Origin: Mnemiopsis leidyi
Lineage: Eukaryota > Ctenophora > Tentaculata > Lobata > Bolinopsidae
Length of the DNA: 23,414 bases
Assembly (NCBI GenBank): GCA_000226015.1
Contig: JH153151.1
Location: forward strand, 205,516 to 228,929
Direction of reading: 5' to 3'
Shown here: positions 12,301 to 18,642 of the stretch, piece after piece
How positions within the stretch are numbered: the first letter of the stretch is position 1
Layout: each line of letters starts with the position of its first letter
Translations under genes and position numbers: made by a program
The notes under the pieces: model-generated
Databases searched by the model: none
Told to the model about the DNA's origin: nothing
Seen by the model: the letters and a program-made list of their open reading frames with translations, nothing else

Positions 12301-13231
12301 ACACCAACTGTAGTTATTGTTGTTAGCAATTAGCAGTGATTCAGTCCGTCAACTGGTTCAGTCAGATTACCCTCTAATACAGCTTATTGATCAGTAACCT
12401 GGTAACCTACCCTCTAATACAGTTTTCTGATCAGTAACCTGGTAACCTACCTTATAATACAGTTTTCTGATCAGTAACCTGGTAACCTACCCTCTAATAC
12501 AGTTTTCTGATCAGTAACCTGGTAACCTACCCTATAATACAGTTTTCTGATCAGTAACCTGGTAACCTACCCTATAATACAGTTTTCTGATCAGTAACCT
12601 GGTAACCTACCCTCTAATACAGTTTTCTGATCACTAACCTGGTAACCTACCCTCTAATACAGCTTACTGATCAGTAACCTGGTAACCTACCCTCTAATAC
12701 AGCTTACTGATCAGTAACCTGGTAACCTACCCTATAACCCTCTAATACAACTTTCTGATCAGTAACTTGGTACCCTACCCGATAACCTGGTAACCTACCC
12801 GATAAAACCCTCTGTAATCTCAAAAGGCAGGTTCAGCTGGTCGAGGAGGTCGTTAAGAGTTTCAGTGTTGAGCGCGACGTTGTGTATTGTCCCTTTACCA
12901 GCGTACAGCTCTATACTCATCTGATCTAGACTTAGCTTCTCCTCCAGGTAGTGCCCGATGTAGTGCTGAGAGGGTGGCGTTTGAACCGGAAGTCATCTCT
13001 TATATGACTTCCGGTACCAAGGTTATAGTTATTACCTTGGTATCTGTTCACCGACTATCTTGTTTATAATACCTGTATAATCATTTAATTCAATTTACGA
13101 TCATTTATAATTATTTACTTTTATTCACCATCGTATCATACATAAGATGACACTTCAAAATTTAAGTAACTTACGTGAAGAAGAAAACGGCATAATCTCG
13201 TTTTTATAGAGTCACTCCAGGGAAACCACAT
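69..13231 (-). CDS. ATG2: ATG2 autophagy lipid-transfer protein, N-terminal ~617 codons, 16 exons, runs off left edge
   Basis: ATG2 is a rod-shaped bridge that moves phospholipid from the ER to the growing autophagosome. Exons, in transcript order: 13231-13175, 12965-12799, 12153-12004, 9384-9202, 9010-8841, 8539-8412, 7651-7549, 7283-7189, 3358-3239, 2885-2778, 2402-2367, 1999-1922, 1472-1371, 840-742, 584-441, 178-69. Every junction keeps frame. The start MWFPWSDSIKTRLCRFLLH, followed by HYIGHYLEEKLSLDQMSIEL, matches the ATG2 N-terminus and chorein region rather than VPS13. Later matches include EGFIGRVSIDVPW, MTSSLVLAQ, LEGLEAFAHMIESVLSRV, LPGPK and SDFFYSM. Exons 1-8 are well supported; the 3' ends of exons 9, 15 and 16 are less sure. 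Human ATG2A has about 1,900 residues, so roughly the first third is here. Two opposite-strand genes lie in introns 3 and 8. Confidence 0.92.
1731..1754. repeat. ATAATC simple repeat
   Basis: Four tandem copies of a 6-bp ATAATC unit lie in ATG2 intron 12. The rest of introns 12-15 (179-440, 585-741, 841-1370, 1473-1921) is AT-rich and shows nothing I can name beyond the exons. Confidence 0.8.
2135..2222. repeat. Degenerate triplicate repeat in ATG2 intron 11
   Basis: Three diverged copies of a ~30-bp unit containing TTTGTCAGCAAC or TTAGTAGGCAAC follow each other between ATG2 exons 11 and 12. Confidence 0.5.
2441..2576. repeat. 68-bp tandem duplication in ATG2 intron 10
   Basis: Two nearly identical copies start at 2441 and 2509. 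Each carries the short inverted repeat AATGTACCGTACATT. The few differences between copies suggest a recent duplication. Confidence 0.85.
3954..4238. repeat. 11-bp CTGCC minisatellite in ATG2 intron 8
   Basis: About 23 copies of an 11-bp unit (TGTGCTGCCAC or TGTGCTGCCAG), bounded by variant CAGTACTACC units. A longer motif with ACACTACTACCAATG occurs twice, showing higher-order structure. Because 11 is not a multiple of three and the unit makes no stop codon, long ORFs appear in all three plus-strand frames and in minus frames. I read these as by-products rather than genes. Confidence 0.9.
4381..4715 (+). repeat. Left copy of ~330-bp direct repeat flanking the MFS gene
   Basis: This block matches 6495-6825 in the same orientation at an estimated 70-75% identity, with small gaps. 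Shared landmarks in order are GCCTGTA, GACAAAGAATCG, TGATTTCAGTAACGT, TTTTATCTCAATTA, CTGGCGGCTAT and TGTTCTTGG. It has no coding potential and no clear terminal inverted repeats. It may be one of two copies of a dispersed repeat, or the remnant of a tandem duplication that included the transporter gene. Confidence 0.8.
4931..6247 (+). CDS. Single-exon major facilitator superfamily transporter, SVOP/SV2-like
   Basis: A 438-residue integral membrane transporter. Twelve hydrophobic segments can be picked out: roughly residues 34-57, 72-97, 104-124, 127-150, 155-183, 187-207, then 243-268, 286-306, 322-341, 344-365, 380-402 and 405-425. GDGIEVYLPGVIG in TM1 resembles the D-x-E start of SVOP/SV2-type organic ion carriers. 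GMLADKVGCRVLT after TM2 is a divergent form of the MFS loop 2-3 signature, with C in place of the usual R. The central loop carries an unusual run of eight glutamates (about residues 224-231). The substrate cannot be told. The CDS has no introns and lies on the opposite strand inside ATG2 intron 8, between two diverged direct repeats. An AG dinucleotide ends five bases before the ATG. Confidence 0.85.
   Translation: MESTIRTADEDHTNQIEQETVTKTNSATWTKMDKLLLIFMVLMHLGDGIEVYLPGVIGQQVSCDIELSSFKEGFLDCIQYFTLAIATVISGMLADKVGCRVLTLLSLYMSILSTIMSAVVGTFPALLLSRSLIGFSLGLNWSVHSVLVSRLISSKEVLGEMIVISGIMDAVGGVWAGVLGYFLLDTTGWRVFIVLTSLPVFIPALIMLHCVIQEEPAECYKKLVVDRKEEEEEEEEVTNFATRTFKLSLFGTIFTFQGWGTILLVPTMIQLLKIKNIGTNTDCTLTSTQGAELLLLALVTSAAIPGRPFIHFTKKWFSFRQTQIVAALLNLVSFMVMLLQDSFTGVIVTNFTVKLLYGSSSFASSIIKYDERYFGKRRYALGCSVSRAMCHLGGAAGIAILVFTSVTVVQVVCLVLSVLQIGVVLSMVETDSCFSRKT
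6311..6366. repeat. 28-bp tandem duplication downstream of the MFS gene
   Basis: Two perfect copies of a 28-bp unit beginning CGGTTATAGACTTG start at 6311 and 6339, about 65 bp after the transporter stop codon. They probably fall in its 3' UTR. Confidence 0.85.
6495..6825 (+). repeat. Right copy of ~330-bp direct repeat flanking the MFS gene
   Basis: Same orientation as 4381-4715, 2.1 kb away, with the transporter gene between the copies. The sequence beyond this copy (6826-7188) does not resemble the start of the transporter, so no second gene copy is visible. That stretch shows nothing else recognisable up to ATG2 exon 8. Confidence 0.8.
7189..9384 (-). CDS. ATG2: ATG2 exons 4-8
   Basis: Exon 4 (9384-9202) encodes LVLAQHVMEEEVDTKLEG and the conserved LEAFAHMIESVLSRV stretch. 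Exon 5 (9010-8841) encodes INYFDEREQD and then LWSGIKIRVSE, which lines up with the YCDE and GVRLHY segments of vertebrate ATG2. Exon 6 (8539-8412) is acidic at its start and ends NDQLPGPK. Exon 7 (7651-7549) encodes LDMECNVGSIHAMLSPHNV, matching the LGSLHLLLTP segment. Exon 8 (7283-7189) encodes MSNDDFAKLEQELH, matching the family's ED..IEQDL motif. All phases agree, provided the intron after exon 5 uses a GC donor (GCAAGT at 8840). Confidence 0.9.
7401..7534. repeat. CTAGATATAGC tandem repeat in ATG2 intron 7
   Basis: About nine copies of an 8-to-20-bp unit with core GCTAGATATAGC. It ends about 14 bp from the donor of ATG2 exon 7. Confidence 0.8.
7661..8146. repeat. 16-bp minisatellite in ATG2 intron 6
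   Basis: About 30 copies of a 16-bp unit (AGTAAACTAGCTAATT and variants) fill most of intron 6. The array begins within ten bases of the 3' splice site of ATG2 exon 7. Variant units (AGTTGATT, AGCTAGTT) are clustered, suggesting local rounds of amplification. Confidence 0.9.
8840..8841 (-). other. Probable GC-AG intron donor after ATG2 exon 5
   Basis: Exon 5 ends AATG before GCAAGT, which is the usual context of GC donors. Only this donor gives phase 1, which is needed to enter exon 6 at the CTACAG acceptor (exon starts 8539) in the frame that reads SDEEREEESPAQ. The nearby GT options (GTATCT, GTGTTA) give the wrong phase for that acceptor. Confidence 0.6.
9385..10200. other. Downstream part of ATG2 intron 3, no gene seen
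   Basis: A 72-codon plus-strand ORF at 9464-9682 shows no domain, repeat or splice context and is taken as chance. No RNA gene or mobile element is recognisable. Confidence 0.5.
10201..10345. repeat. Degenerate ~30-bp tandem repeat upstream of the LGCW gene
   Basis: Four to five diverged units share AGGTTTGCCCAGTTTCTTTC, at about 10203, 10231, 10262, 10291 and 10330. They lie 200-340 bp before the start codon of the secreted-protein gene. Confidence 0.6.
10545..11601 (+). CDS. Secreted protein: Cys-rich LGCW domain plus F5/8-type C-like (fucolectin-like) domain, two exons
   Basis: Exons are 10545-10908 and 11135-11601, joined in phase 1 (TGTCAGG before GTAATG; acceptor CATTTTCAG). The predicted 276-residue protein starts with a clear signal peptide (TM-like residues 7-22). 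Residues ~30-120 form a Cys-rich domain with six cysteines (30, 37, 64, 84, 103, 120), starting LGCWNDKTTNRAI and containing FSVFAVQNDNECF. I recall this domain type from cnidarian secreted proteins, and it is loosely WSC-like. Residues ~122-270 contain AIDGVLETNTHTMC and end CIYLTEISAFG, the pattern of F5/8 type C or fucolectin sugar-binding domains. A role in glycan binding outside the cell is an inference. The second exon could instead end at 11566 (CCAG before GTTCGT) and continue. The gene lies on the opposite strand in ATG2 intron 3. Confidence 0.75.
10941..11041. mobile_element. pogo/Tigger-type MITE in the intron of the LGCW gene
   Basis: A 101-bp element starts CAGTAAACCC and ends GGGTTTACTG. 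It has perfect 28-bp terminal inverted repeats and is flanked on both sides by TA (10939-10940 and 11042-11043). CAGT...ACTG ends with TA target duplication are typical of pogo/Tigger elements. The interior has two more copies of CTATTTACCGGG and no coding capacity. Confidence 0.85.
11602..12003. other. Upstream part of ATG2 intron 3, no gene seen
   Basis: No convincing exon, RNA or repeat. Two related phrases, CTCCCTGGTTGGTCAGT (11930) and CTCCTTGGTTGGTTATTG (11971), form a small local duplication. Confidence 0.45.
12004..13231 (-). CDS. ATG2: ATG2 exons 1-3: chorein_N lipid-entry region
   Basis: Exon 1 (13231-13175, 19 codons) starts at the only plausible ATG, which gives the family's WxPW-type start, and ends before GTAAGT in phase 0. 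Exon 2 (12965-12799) follows a CCCTCTCAG acceptor and encodes the chorein core up to EGFIG. Its donor is GTAGGT at 12798, and phase 2 joins exactly onto exon 3 (12153-12004), giving GRVSIDVPWQAL, the conserved PW segment. Exon 3 ends SVRNMTS before a GTGAGT donor. In ATG2 this region forms the ER-facing end of the lipid groove. The donor choice at 12799 is set by the homology, because the adjoining minisatellite repeats the same donor sequence many times. Confidence 0.93.
12367..12800. repeat. 40-bp minisatellite abutting the ATG2 exon 2 splice donor
   Basis: About ten copies of a 40-bp unit (AGTTTTCTGATCAGTAACCT plus GGTAACCTACCCTCTAATAC) run to the end of ATG2 exon 2. On the minus strand every unit reads AGAGG then GTAGGTTACC, identical from the first intron base onward to the real donor at 12798. 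There are no unique spacers, so this is not a CRISPR array. Confidence 0.92.
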
Positions 13232-13256
13232 CTTGTAAATCTTTAACTTTGTTCTG

Positions 13257-13323
13257 ATTGGTCACGTGACTGATGAGCTGTATTCTGATTGGTCACTTCA
13301 CTCCAATGCTGTTCTCTGATTGG
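13257..13323 (-). promoter_or_regulatory. Putative ATG2 promoter: CLEAR-type E-box and three CCAAT boxes
   Basis: Reading toward ATG2, CCAAT boxes occupy 13323-13319, 13292-13288 and 13261-13257, exactly 31 bp apart. Each lies in a CCAATCAG context, so the block is a 31-bp tandem repeat. The palindrome GTCACGTGAC at 13261-13270, next to the last box, is the consensus bound by TFEB/MITF-type bHLH-Zip factors in animal lysosome and autophagy genes. It sits 30 bp before the ATG, so it may be at or inside the transcription start region. Confidence 0.6.
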
Positions 13324-13585
13324 CTGGCTGTAGTTTATCACTACCCTCAGCAGCGTATCAGCTACATTTCTACATTGGAAGTGGGATAAATAACTGTTTT
13401 GGTGATTTGGAAAATTGCCAAATTTTAAAACACCTGAAAGTTGACAAAGACCTGATGAATACTGCTACAGCAAGAATAGTGCCGTTTAACGTTTGAACTT
13501 TCACCGATCAACATTAGGGTGGTGGCAACCACCCCAGAAAAAAAACTTAACCCAAAATTTTCGAACCTCGAGACTATTCTCAAGG

Positions 13586-13995
13586 CCCCGAAATTGAAAT
13601 TTTCAGCTTTGAGCTAGGAGAAAAGTTAGACCAGTATTTTTACGTAAAATTTGACGAGGAAACCGAATTTGATAGTTTCGAATCCGAAAAATCATCACGT
13701 GACCCCTTAAGTTACTCCTTATAAGCCCCCAAAATTGAAATTTTTAAATTTGAGCTAGAAGAAAACTTAGACCTAGATTTTGAGGTAAAATTTAACGGGG
13801 AATCAGATGGCGACAGTCCCAAAGCTCAAAAACCTCCTATATGGACCTAATTGACCCCCTATAGCCCAAAAATGAAAATTTTCAACTTTGAGGTAGAAAA
13901 AAAGTTAGACTAGTAGTATTTTCACGTAAAATTTGACAAGGAATCCGAATTAAAAGTTTGAGGCCGAAAAAAATATCACGTGACCCTCTTAGTTA
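13586..13995. repeat. Three-unit ~140-bp diverged tandem repeat upstream of ATG2
   Basis: Units start near 13586, 13726 and 13865 with CCCC-AAAATTGAAAATTTT-like heads, followed by GAGCTAGAAGAAAA, GTAAAATTTGAC and GGAATCCGAA. Units 1 and 3 end with TCACGTGACC (13695 and 13976); unit 2 has lost it. No coding potential. Confidence 0.75.
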
Positions 13996-15120
13996 GACCG
14001 GCATTTAGACGTGAAATTAAAGGAATCATCTGAAAACTACGTGTCTTTTCTGGCTGGAGGCACGCTTTGCGTTTTGCGACTGATTAATAAGAAACAATGA
14101 AACGAAAACCGGAAGGTTTGAAATGAATTCGAATGTTAACGTGGAACAGCCTAATAGTTACACACTTACATAAATCATTAAGTGCAGCTTAGCAATGTAT
14201 AAAACTAAGAATGAATGTGAACAGAAACTTAGAAAACTTAAGTGGCTCATTCATCATTCATTATGCATCAAGTAAAACCAGAATAATATCGTGGCGTGTA
14301 ATGTAAATAACTGGGAAATAACTTATTTCAATTTCTCTTCCAGAAGTTCCTCGTTGTATGTAAGACCTTTCTAGATGTACTACTGTATTATAAGGTAAAA
14401 ACTATCAGCAACAAAAATGTAAAAAATATGTAGTTCAAATCTGTGTATAACAATATCTACGTAGATGACAAAAAGGATTACATCTGCTCCAATAATAGTA
14501 GTGTCGAGATATAGATCAACGACACAGTGAGAACGCAAGGAGTGGGGAGGAGGCGTCGTAATCTACGATATCTGTTATAGGTTAGTTCTTGTGAATCATG
14601 TTATAATCATAGGTTAAAATTTGGAATTTCATTGGTGAATAGCAGCACTATGAAACACAACAGTTTGTGACGCCTTCCCAATGCTAGCGACTATTGACTA
14701 ACAGTTTAAATTCTAAACCATGATACAAATACACAATACAATGTCATGCCACCGACAGGCAACCTTACCTCTAACCATTAATAATGAGTAGAATAGTATT
14801 TAGCCTTATAACATTGAGACTAAGTATTTCTTCTGAAACTAGATATAACATATTGTACCGTTCACATAAAGATTACAAAAAAATTTGTGAAAGTTGAAAC
14901 TTTCCTTGTACAATAAAATGATTAAAACTATCCAAGTAAAAAAATTGCACAAAGATAATTACTTCATTACAGGGTTACAAATAAATTGTCCATCTAAACA
15001 ACAGAACCCTCAATTAATTTGCGTTTCATCTAATAAATAACAAAAAACACCGATCTGATAAAAATAGTAAATTTAGCTTTGATCGCAGTGGTTTTAAAAA
15101 CATATGAAAAACATATGACT
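13996..15120. other. Intergenic stretch, nothing recognised
   Basis: AT-rich DNA between the presumed ATG2 promoter and the 3' side of TRPT1. I see no ORF of note, exon with good splice sites, RNA gene or repeat. Confidence 0.5.
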
Positions 15121-15222
15121 TTTGGCTAGCTTCCAAAACCAAGCCCTCGATTAGCTTGCTTTCAAGACCAAGCTTTTCAATTGGCTAGTTTCCAAAACCA
15201 AGCTCTACGATTGGCTAGCTAC
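15121..15222. repeat. 30-bp tandem repeat
   Basis: Units start at 15121, 15151, 15181 and a partial one at 15211, with core TTGGCTAGCTTCCAAAACCA. The array overlaps the stop codon of the exon-like ORF at 15215-15384. Confidence 0.8.
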
Positions 15223-15384
15223 TTCTCCTCCAATTGGAAGAGCGATCTGCTTCTGTCGGGTAACCAGTGTATCCAGTGTCTTTGTTGTAACTAGAGGTAG
15301 TACTGGTCGTATTAGGTTTGTAAGGACTTGTAGAGGGGGAGGCGGCGTGGAATCCTGGGACTACTGACTTTGTTTCGTGTAGTA
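15215..15384 (-). other. Orphan terminal-exon candidate, Ser/Thr/Tyr-rich
   Basis: A strong acceptor (TTGTCTACAATTTCAG) precedes an ORF that reads LHETKSVVPGFHAASPSTSP, then a Ser/Thr/Tyr-rich tail, and stops at 15215. It needs one base from an upstream exon. TRPT1 exon 5, which ends at 15832 in phase 1, would fit and make an alternative C-terminus without exon 6, losing the LPPKYF segment. No other upstream exon was found. It may also be a chance ORF. Confidence 0.35.
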
Positions 15385-15533
15385 CTGAAATTGTAGACAA
15401 CATTACTTATACTGCTGCTCCGAATCATGACGTTTTGCTTCAAGTTCAACGGTTTTAAATCAAATCAGGTCATCTACTACTGAGCTACTAAACAAGTCAA
15501 TCTACAGAGTACAAACACCGAAAATATATTATA

Positions 15534-18521
15534 CTAACACTCTCTTCGCCCCTTGAGTCTGATGACCGAAGTGAAGTACTTAGGAGGAAGATACCCTTTG
15601 TCGTCTCCAGAACAGAGAATTACACTGTTCTTCGATTTATAAAACTCGTACCCGTCTGTTGAGAGTGATGTAGAGACATAGAGAAAGTACTGATTGGTAA
15701 GTTTAGGCCAGGTGACTATTATAGATCACGTGAACATCATTATAAAACTTTTTTGATTGGTTTAAAAAGGATATAATTTACGAGTTCAGTAAATTGAAAA
15801 GTTTAGTAAATTTAAATATAAAATTCCTCGCCTCGGAGTGCAGCTTTCATGTCAATGTAGATAACGACCTCACAGTCAGACCGCATACCACTGATAACTT
15901 GACGATTAGAAGGTAGACCAAGTGCAAAGTGGATGTGTGTTCTGTTCATCCTACTTAGTCCCTGAAATGTTCCGATTTAGTTGGGAAGTAACAAGCTAAA
16001 CTCTTTATGGTCATAGTATGATCATATTATGGCCAAACATATTAGCCCAACTCTCATTATAGTATATAAACTAAAGTAAATAAGTATAGTACTGTAGTAT
16101 ATTAACTTCTTCGGTTTACCTGCCGGTGAAACGCAGGCTTACTTGGTGGGGTTTACAGAACCCTCTTAAGCTCTCTAAGCCTTTATCAAATTTGCTGCCA
16201 AGATTAGTTGTCATAAGTTTAGTCTATAAGGACTCTTAATGTAGGCCAATGTTTACCTGAATTTTGATAAATTCCCACGCTTCTTCATATGTCCCATGCA
16301 CAACGTTTGTGTATCCTTCTGCTGAGTGTATTTTCTCTAACTCTAGTCCTTTTACCTGAATTGTGAGACGGAATGAATTTTCAAACCTTAACGGATATAA
16401 TTGAAGGTTTGGGAACATTAAAAAAACGTATTGCAGTATTATTGTATCTATGAATTGTGATAATCTAAAATGGGGGCTTGCAACTACTTTTAAATGAGCC
16501 AAAATGATAAATATCAGCAAACCTCGATAGAGTGTCCTTGGTTTGCACATATCAACAAATTCCCATCCAAATCCTTCAAACTGAACCTCTGTTTGTCATT
16601 GTTCCGGACAATATCCTCCACCTCTTCGCGTGTAACGGACATCTGTTTGAAGCGCGTCGTGTTAAGTATCTCCTCCACGGAGAAGTAACCACCTTCCAGC
16701 ATCATCAGTCTCTCCCCAGAGCCGTGTCTGTGACGACAGATACCCGTCAGAGCTTTCGAGATCTTCACCTCTCTCTGGGAGTAGGGTTGGGTTTGATAGT
16801 TAAATTTACTGAGACAATGCTTGGGATGAGGTATTTCTATAATTCGAGGGGATAAAACACTTTCTTTAAATATGCACATAGCTAAATATTTCATTGGTGT
16901 TCAATCACTTACAGCATGATTCTTGTGAAGAAGCGAGATGTAAAGAATTGATAAAAAATAAAGTAGGTGAGTTATGAGTTGCTAGTAGAATATTCACCTT
17001 AAATTTACCCATCTGCAAAGTGACGAAGGACAGAGTATCAAATTGACAAACTTTTAAAAGGTACTACTTCAATATAGTATATACATTATACAATGGTCAA
17101 TCCTAGCGCAGCATGAGTACGGCAATAATAAACAATTTACAAAAATAGCAGAAAATTTGACTGCCAAGAGCATGTCCGGCACTGATAACATGTATAATGA
17201 TCTAATCGCATCGCTGCATCCTGCATCAATATCAACATCCCATATACAATTCGCAAAATAAGATATAATGCTGTTAACAATAACATTAACATCACTGTAT
17301 ACAGCTGTATACAGCTGTATTATAAATGCTGTTTTCTTTATTGAACATATTATAACCTCATAGATGCTACATTAAACTCACTGAGACTGGGGATGACTTG
17401 CTAGATAGTGGTTTGCCAGTGTATTTGTTTTTAGAAGGAGAAGAATGTCGGGCAGCCCTCCCAGCAGGACTATCTCCATCACTGCCACGACTTTCTACTG
17501 ATCCAAGCGACCAGCGCCCATCTTGAACACGTGACGTGCTCTGACGATTTGGAGGCGTTTTGAACTGAAATTGGAGGGGCAGGGTTTAAGATTGACGTTT
17601 GTAATAAAACGTTGGGTAATGCAGTATCGTCCCGATATTTCCCTTAGACTGAAATCAAACAAATTATATTTACATGTGACCCCATAAACGTATTTAATTT
17701 ACATTGTGCTGGAGCAGAAAAAAGATTAGCTGAATGATTAGCGGTGCTTCACAGCATAAAAGTGATCATAGTTATGCAATTAGTTTCATGACAATGGCGG
17801 CTATCACACCAATCATAATGTTCCTCAAAAAAAATCGAGCAGTGTGGAAACTGAACTAGCTTTTGAATAAATTCTGTAGCATCCTATCGGAATTTTCATG
17901 CTTGATTCATAAAATAATGTATTTTCCAGCAATTCAGCTAGTGAGCATATTCTGTCGTGAAATTTTGAACCATAAAAAAGATTCATTGAGAAAAATATTT
18001 TATATTTAGTAAAATTTGCTATTAATGAACATAAATAATCATGTTAGCACAGAAGTGACTATAGCAATCAGAATGTGTTCAGCAGGCGATTGTGTACTCA
18101 ATCGATAATCATCATGATGGCACACAAATAATGAAAAGTTGACCAGCCATCTGCATCCAGGAATAGTAAAAGCTTGACAAAAATAAAGAGGCAGGCACAG
18201 TGTTTAGACACAATTTTTTTCATTCTCTACAACACTATTAAATCTGAAAATGGGCACTTGTATTATATAAATGTATTATAATGCTTCAACCAAATCTCGT
18301 TCTATTGCTATGGTTGGTATCATGTTGCTGTACATTAAATGAATGTAAATTAAATAGAAGAAAACAGCAGATCATTAAATTACCTATTCACATGCATCAA
18401 TGGCACAATCACACAGAGGATTTACACAACTCACTGAATCCTTATCATGGCCATTATTTGGTCTTTTACCTCTGCCTCTGCCTCTACCTCTAGAAGGGAC
18501 TTTACTCCCGCTTACACTCAT
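15534..18521 (-). CDS. TRPT1: tRNA 2'-phosphotransferase (Tpt1/KptA family), six exons
   Basis: The family moves the 2'-phosphate left at the splice junction of ligated tRNA onto NAD+, yielding ADP-ribose 1'',2''-cyclic phosphate. Exons: 18521-18435, 17564-17382, 16774-16523, 16355-16257, 15961-15832, 15655-15534; all junctions keep frame, giving 290 residues. The catalytic tetrad is visible: R104 and H105 in ISKALTGICRHRHG, R153 in NNDKQRFSL, R234 in ISGMRSDCEVVIYID. Family motifs ICANQGHSIEV, VVHGTYEEAW, NRTHIHFALGLP and GYLPPKYF are also present. The N-terminal ~90 residues are basic and disordered, with RGRGRGRGK, as in other animal homologues. The last intron appears GC-AG. An out-of-frame ATG at 18543 precedes the chosen start. 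The domain is certain, the first exon less so: the upstream 614-residue ORF could also splice in phase 0 onto exon 2. Confidence 0.9.
15656..15831 (-). other. Probable GC-AG intron in TRPT1
   Basis: Exon 5 ends CTCCGAG and is followed by GCGAGG; no GT lies nearby. The acceptor is CTCAACAG at 15656. Joining them gives AALRDGYEFYKSKNSVIL, which matches the family's ALADGIPFFRSANGVIL segment without gap, so the non-canonical donor is well supported. Confidence 0.8.
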
Positions 18522-18539
18522 ACAATAAGATACTATTGT

Positions 18540-18580
18540 CCATAAGGCTAAGAATTAGGAATAAGTTAAAAAATATCTAC
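18540..18580 (-). promoter_or_regulatory. Strong 3' splice acceptor just upstream of the TRPT1 start
   Basis: On the minus strand a pyrimidine-rich run (TTTTTTAACTTATTCC) leads to ATTCTTAG, with the exon starting at 18547, 26 bases before the chosen ATG. No cis 5' exon that would keep frame is visible: from the upstream ORF's CAG/GTTAAT donor in phase 0 this acceptor leads to a stop within five codons. A spliced leader or a 5'-UTR exon would explain it. Confidence 0.5.
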
Positions 18581-18642
18581 TTCTATTGTAATGATGTACA
18601 GAGAAAAAAGTTAAATTTTAAGTTGTCGTCAAACAAAAGTAG

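Noticed and set aside
12367-12800. CRISPR-like array
   Set aside because: Direct repeats are contiguous 40-bp units with no variable spacers, inside an intron of an animal gene.
12887-13069. 60-residue plus-strand ORF
   Set aside because: Antisense to ATG2 exon 2, whose minus-strand reading matches the chorein region.
16236-16894. Stand-alone reading of TRPT1 exon 3 starting at the ATG at 16894
   Set aside because: The extra N-terminal residues read through a good CCCTACTCCCAG acceptor and show no family similarity; a separate start there remains possible but less likely.
18281-18493. 70-residue plus-strand ORF with a signal-peptide-like start
   Set aside because: It is antisense to the RG-rich first exon of TRPT1; its Leu/Cys/Tyr-rich end is the complement of the RG codons.
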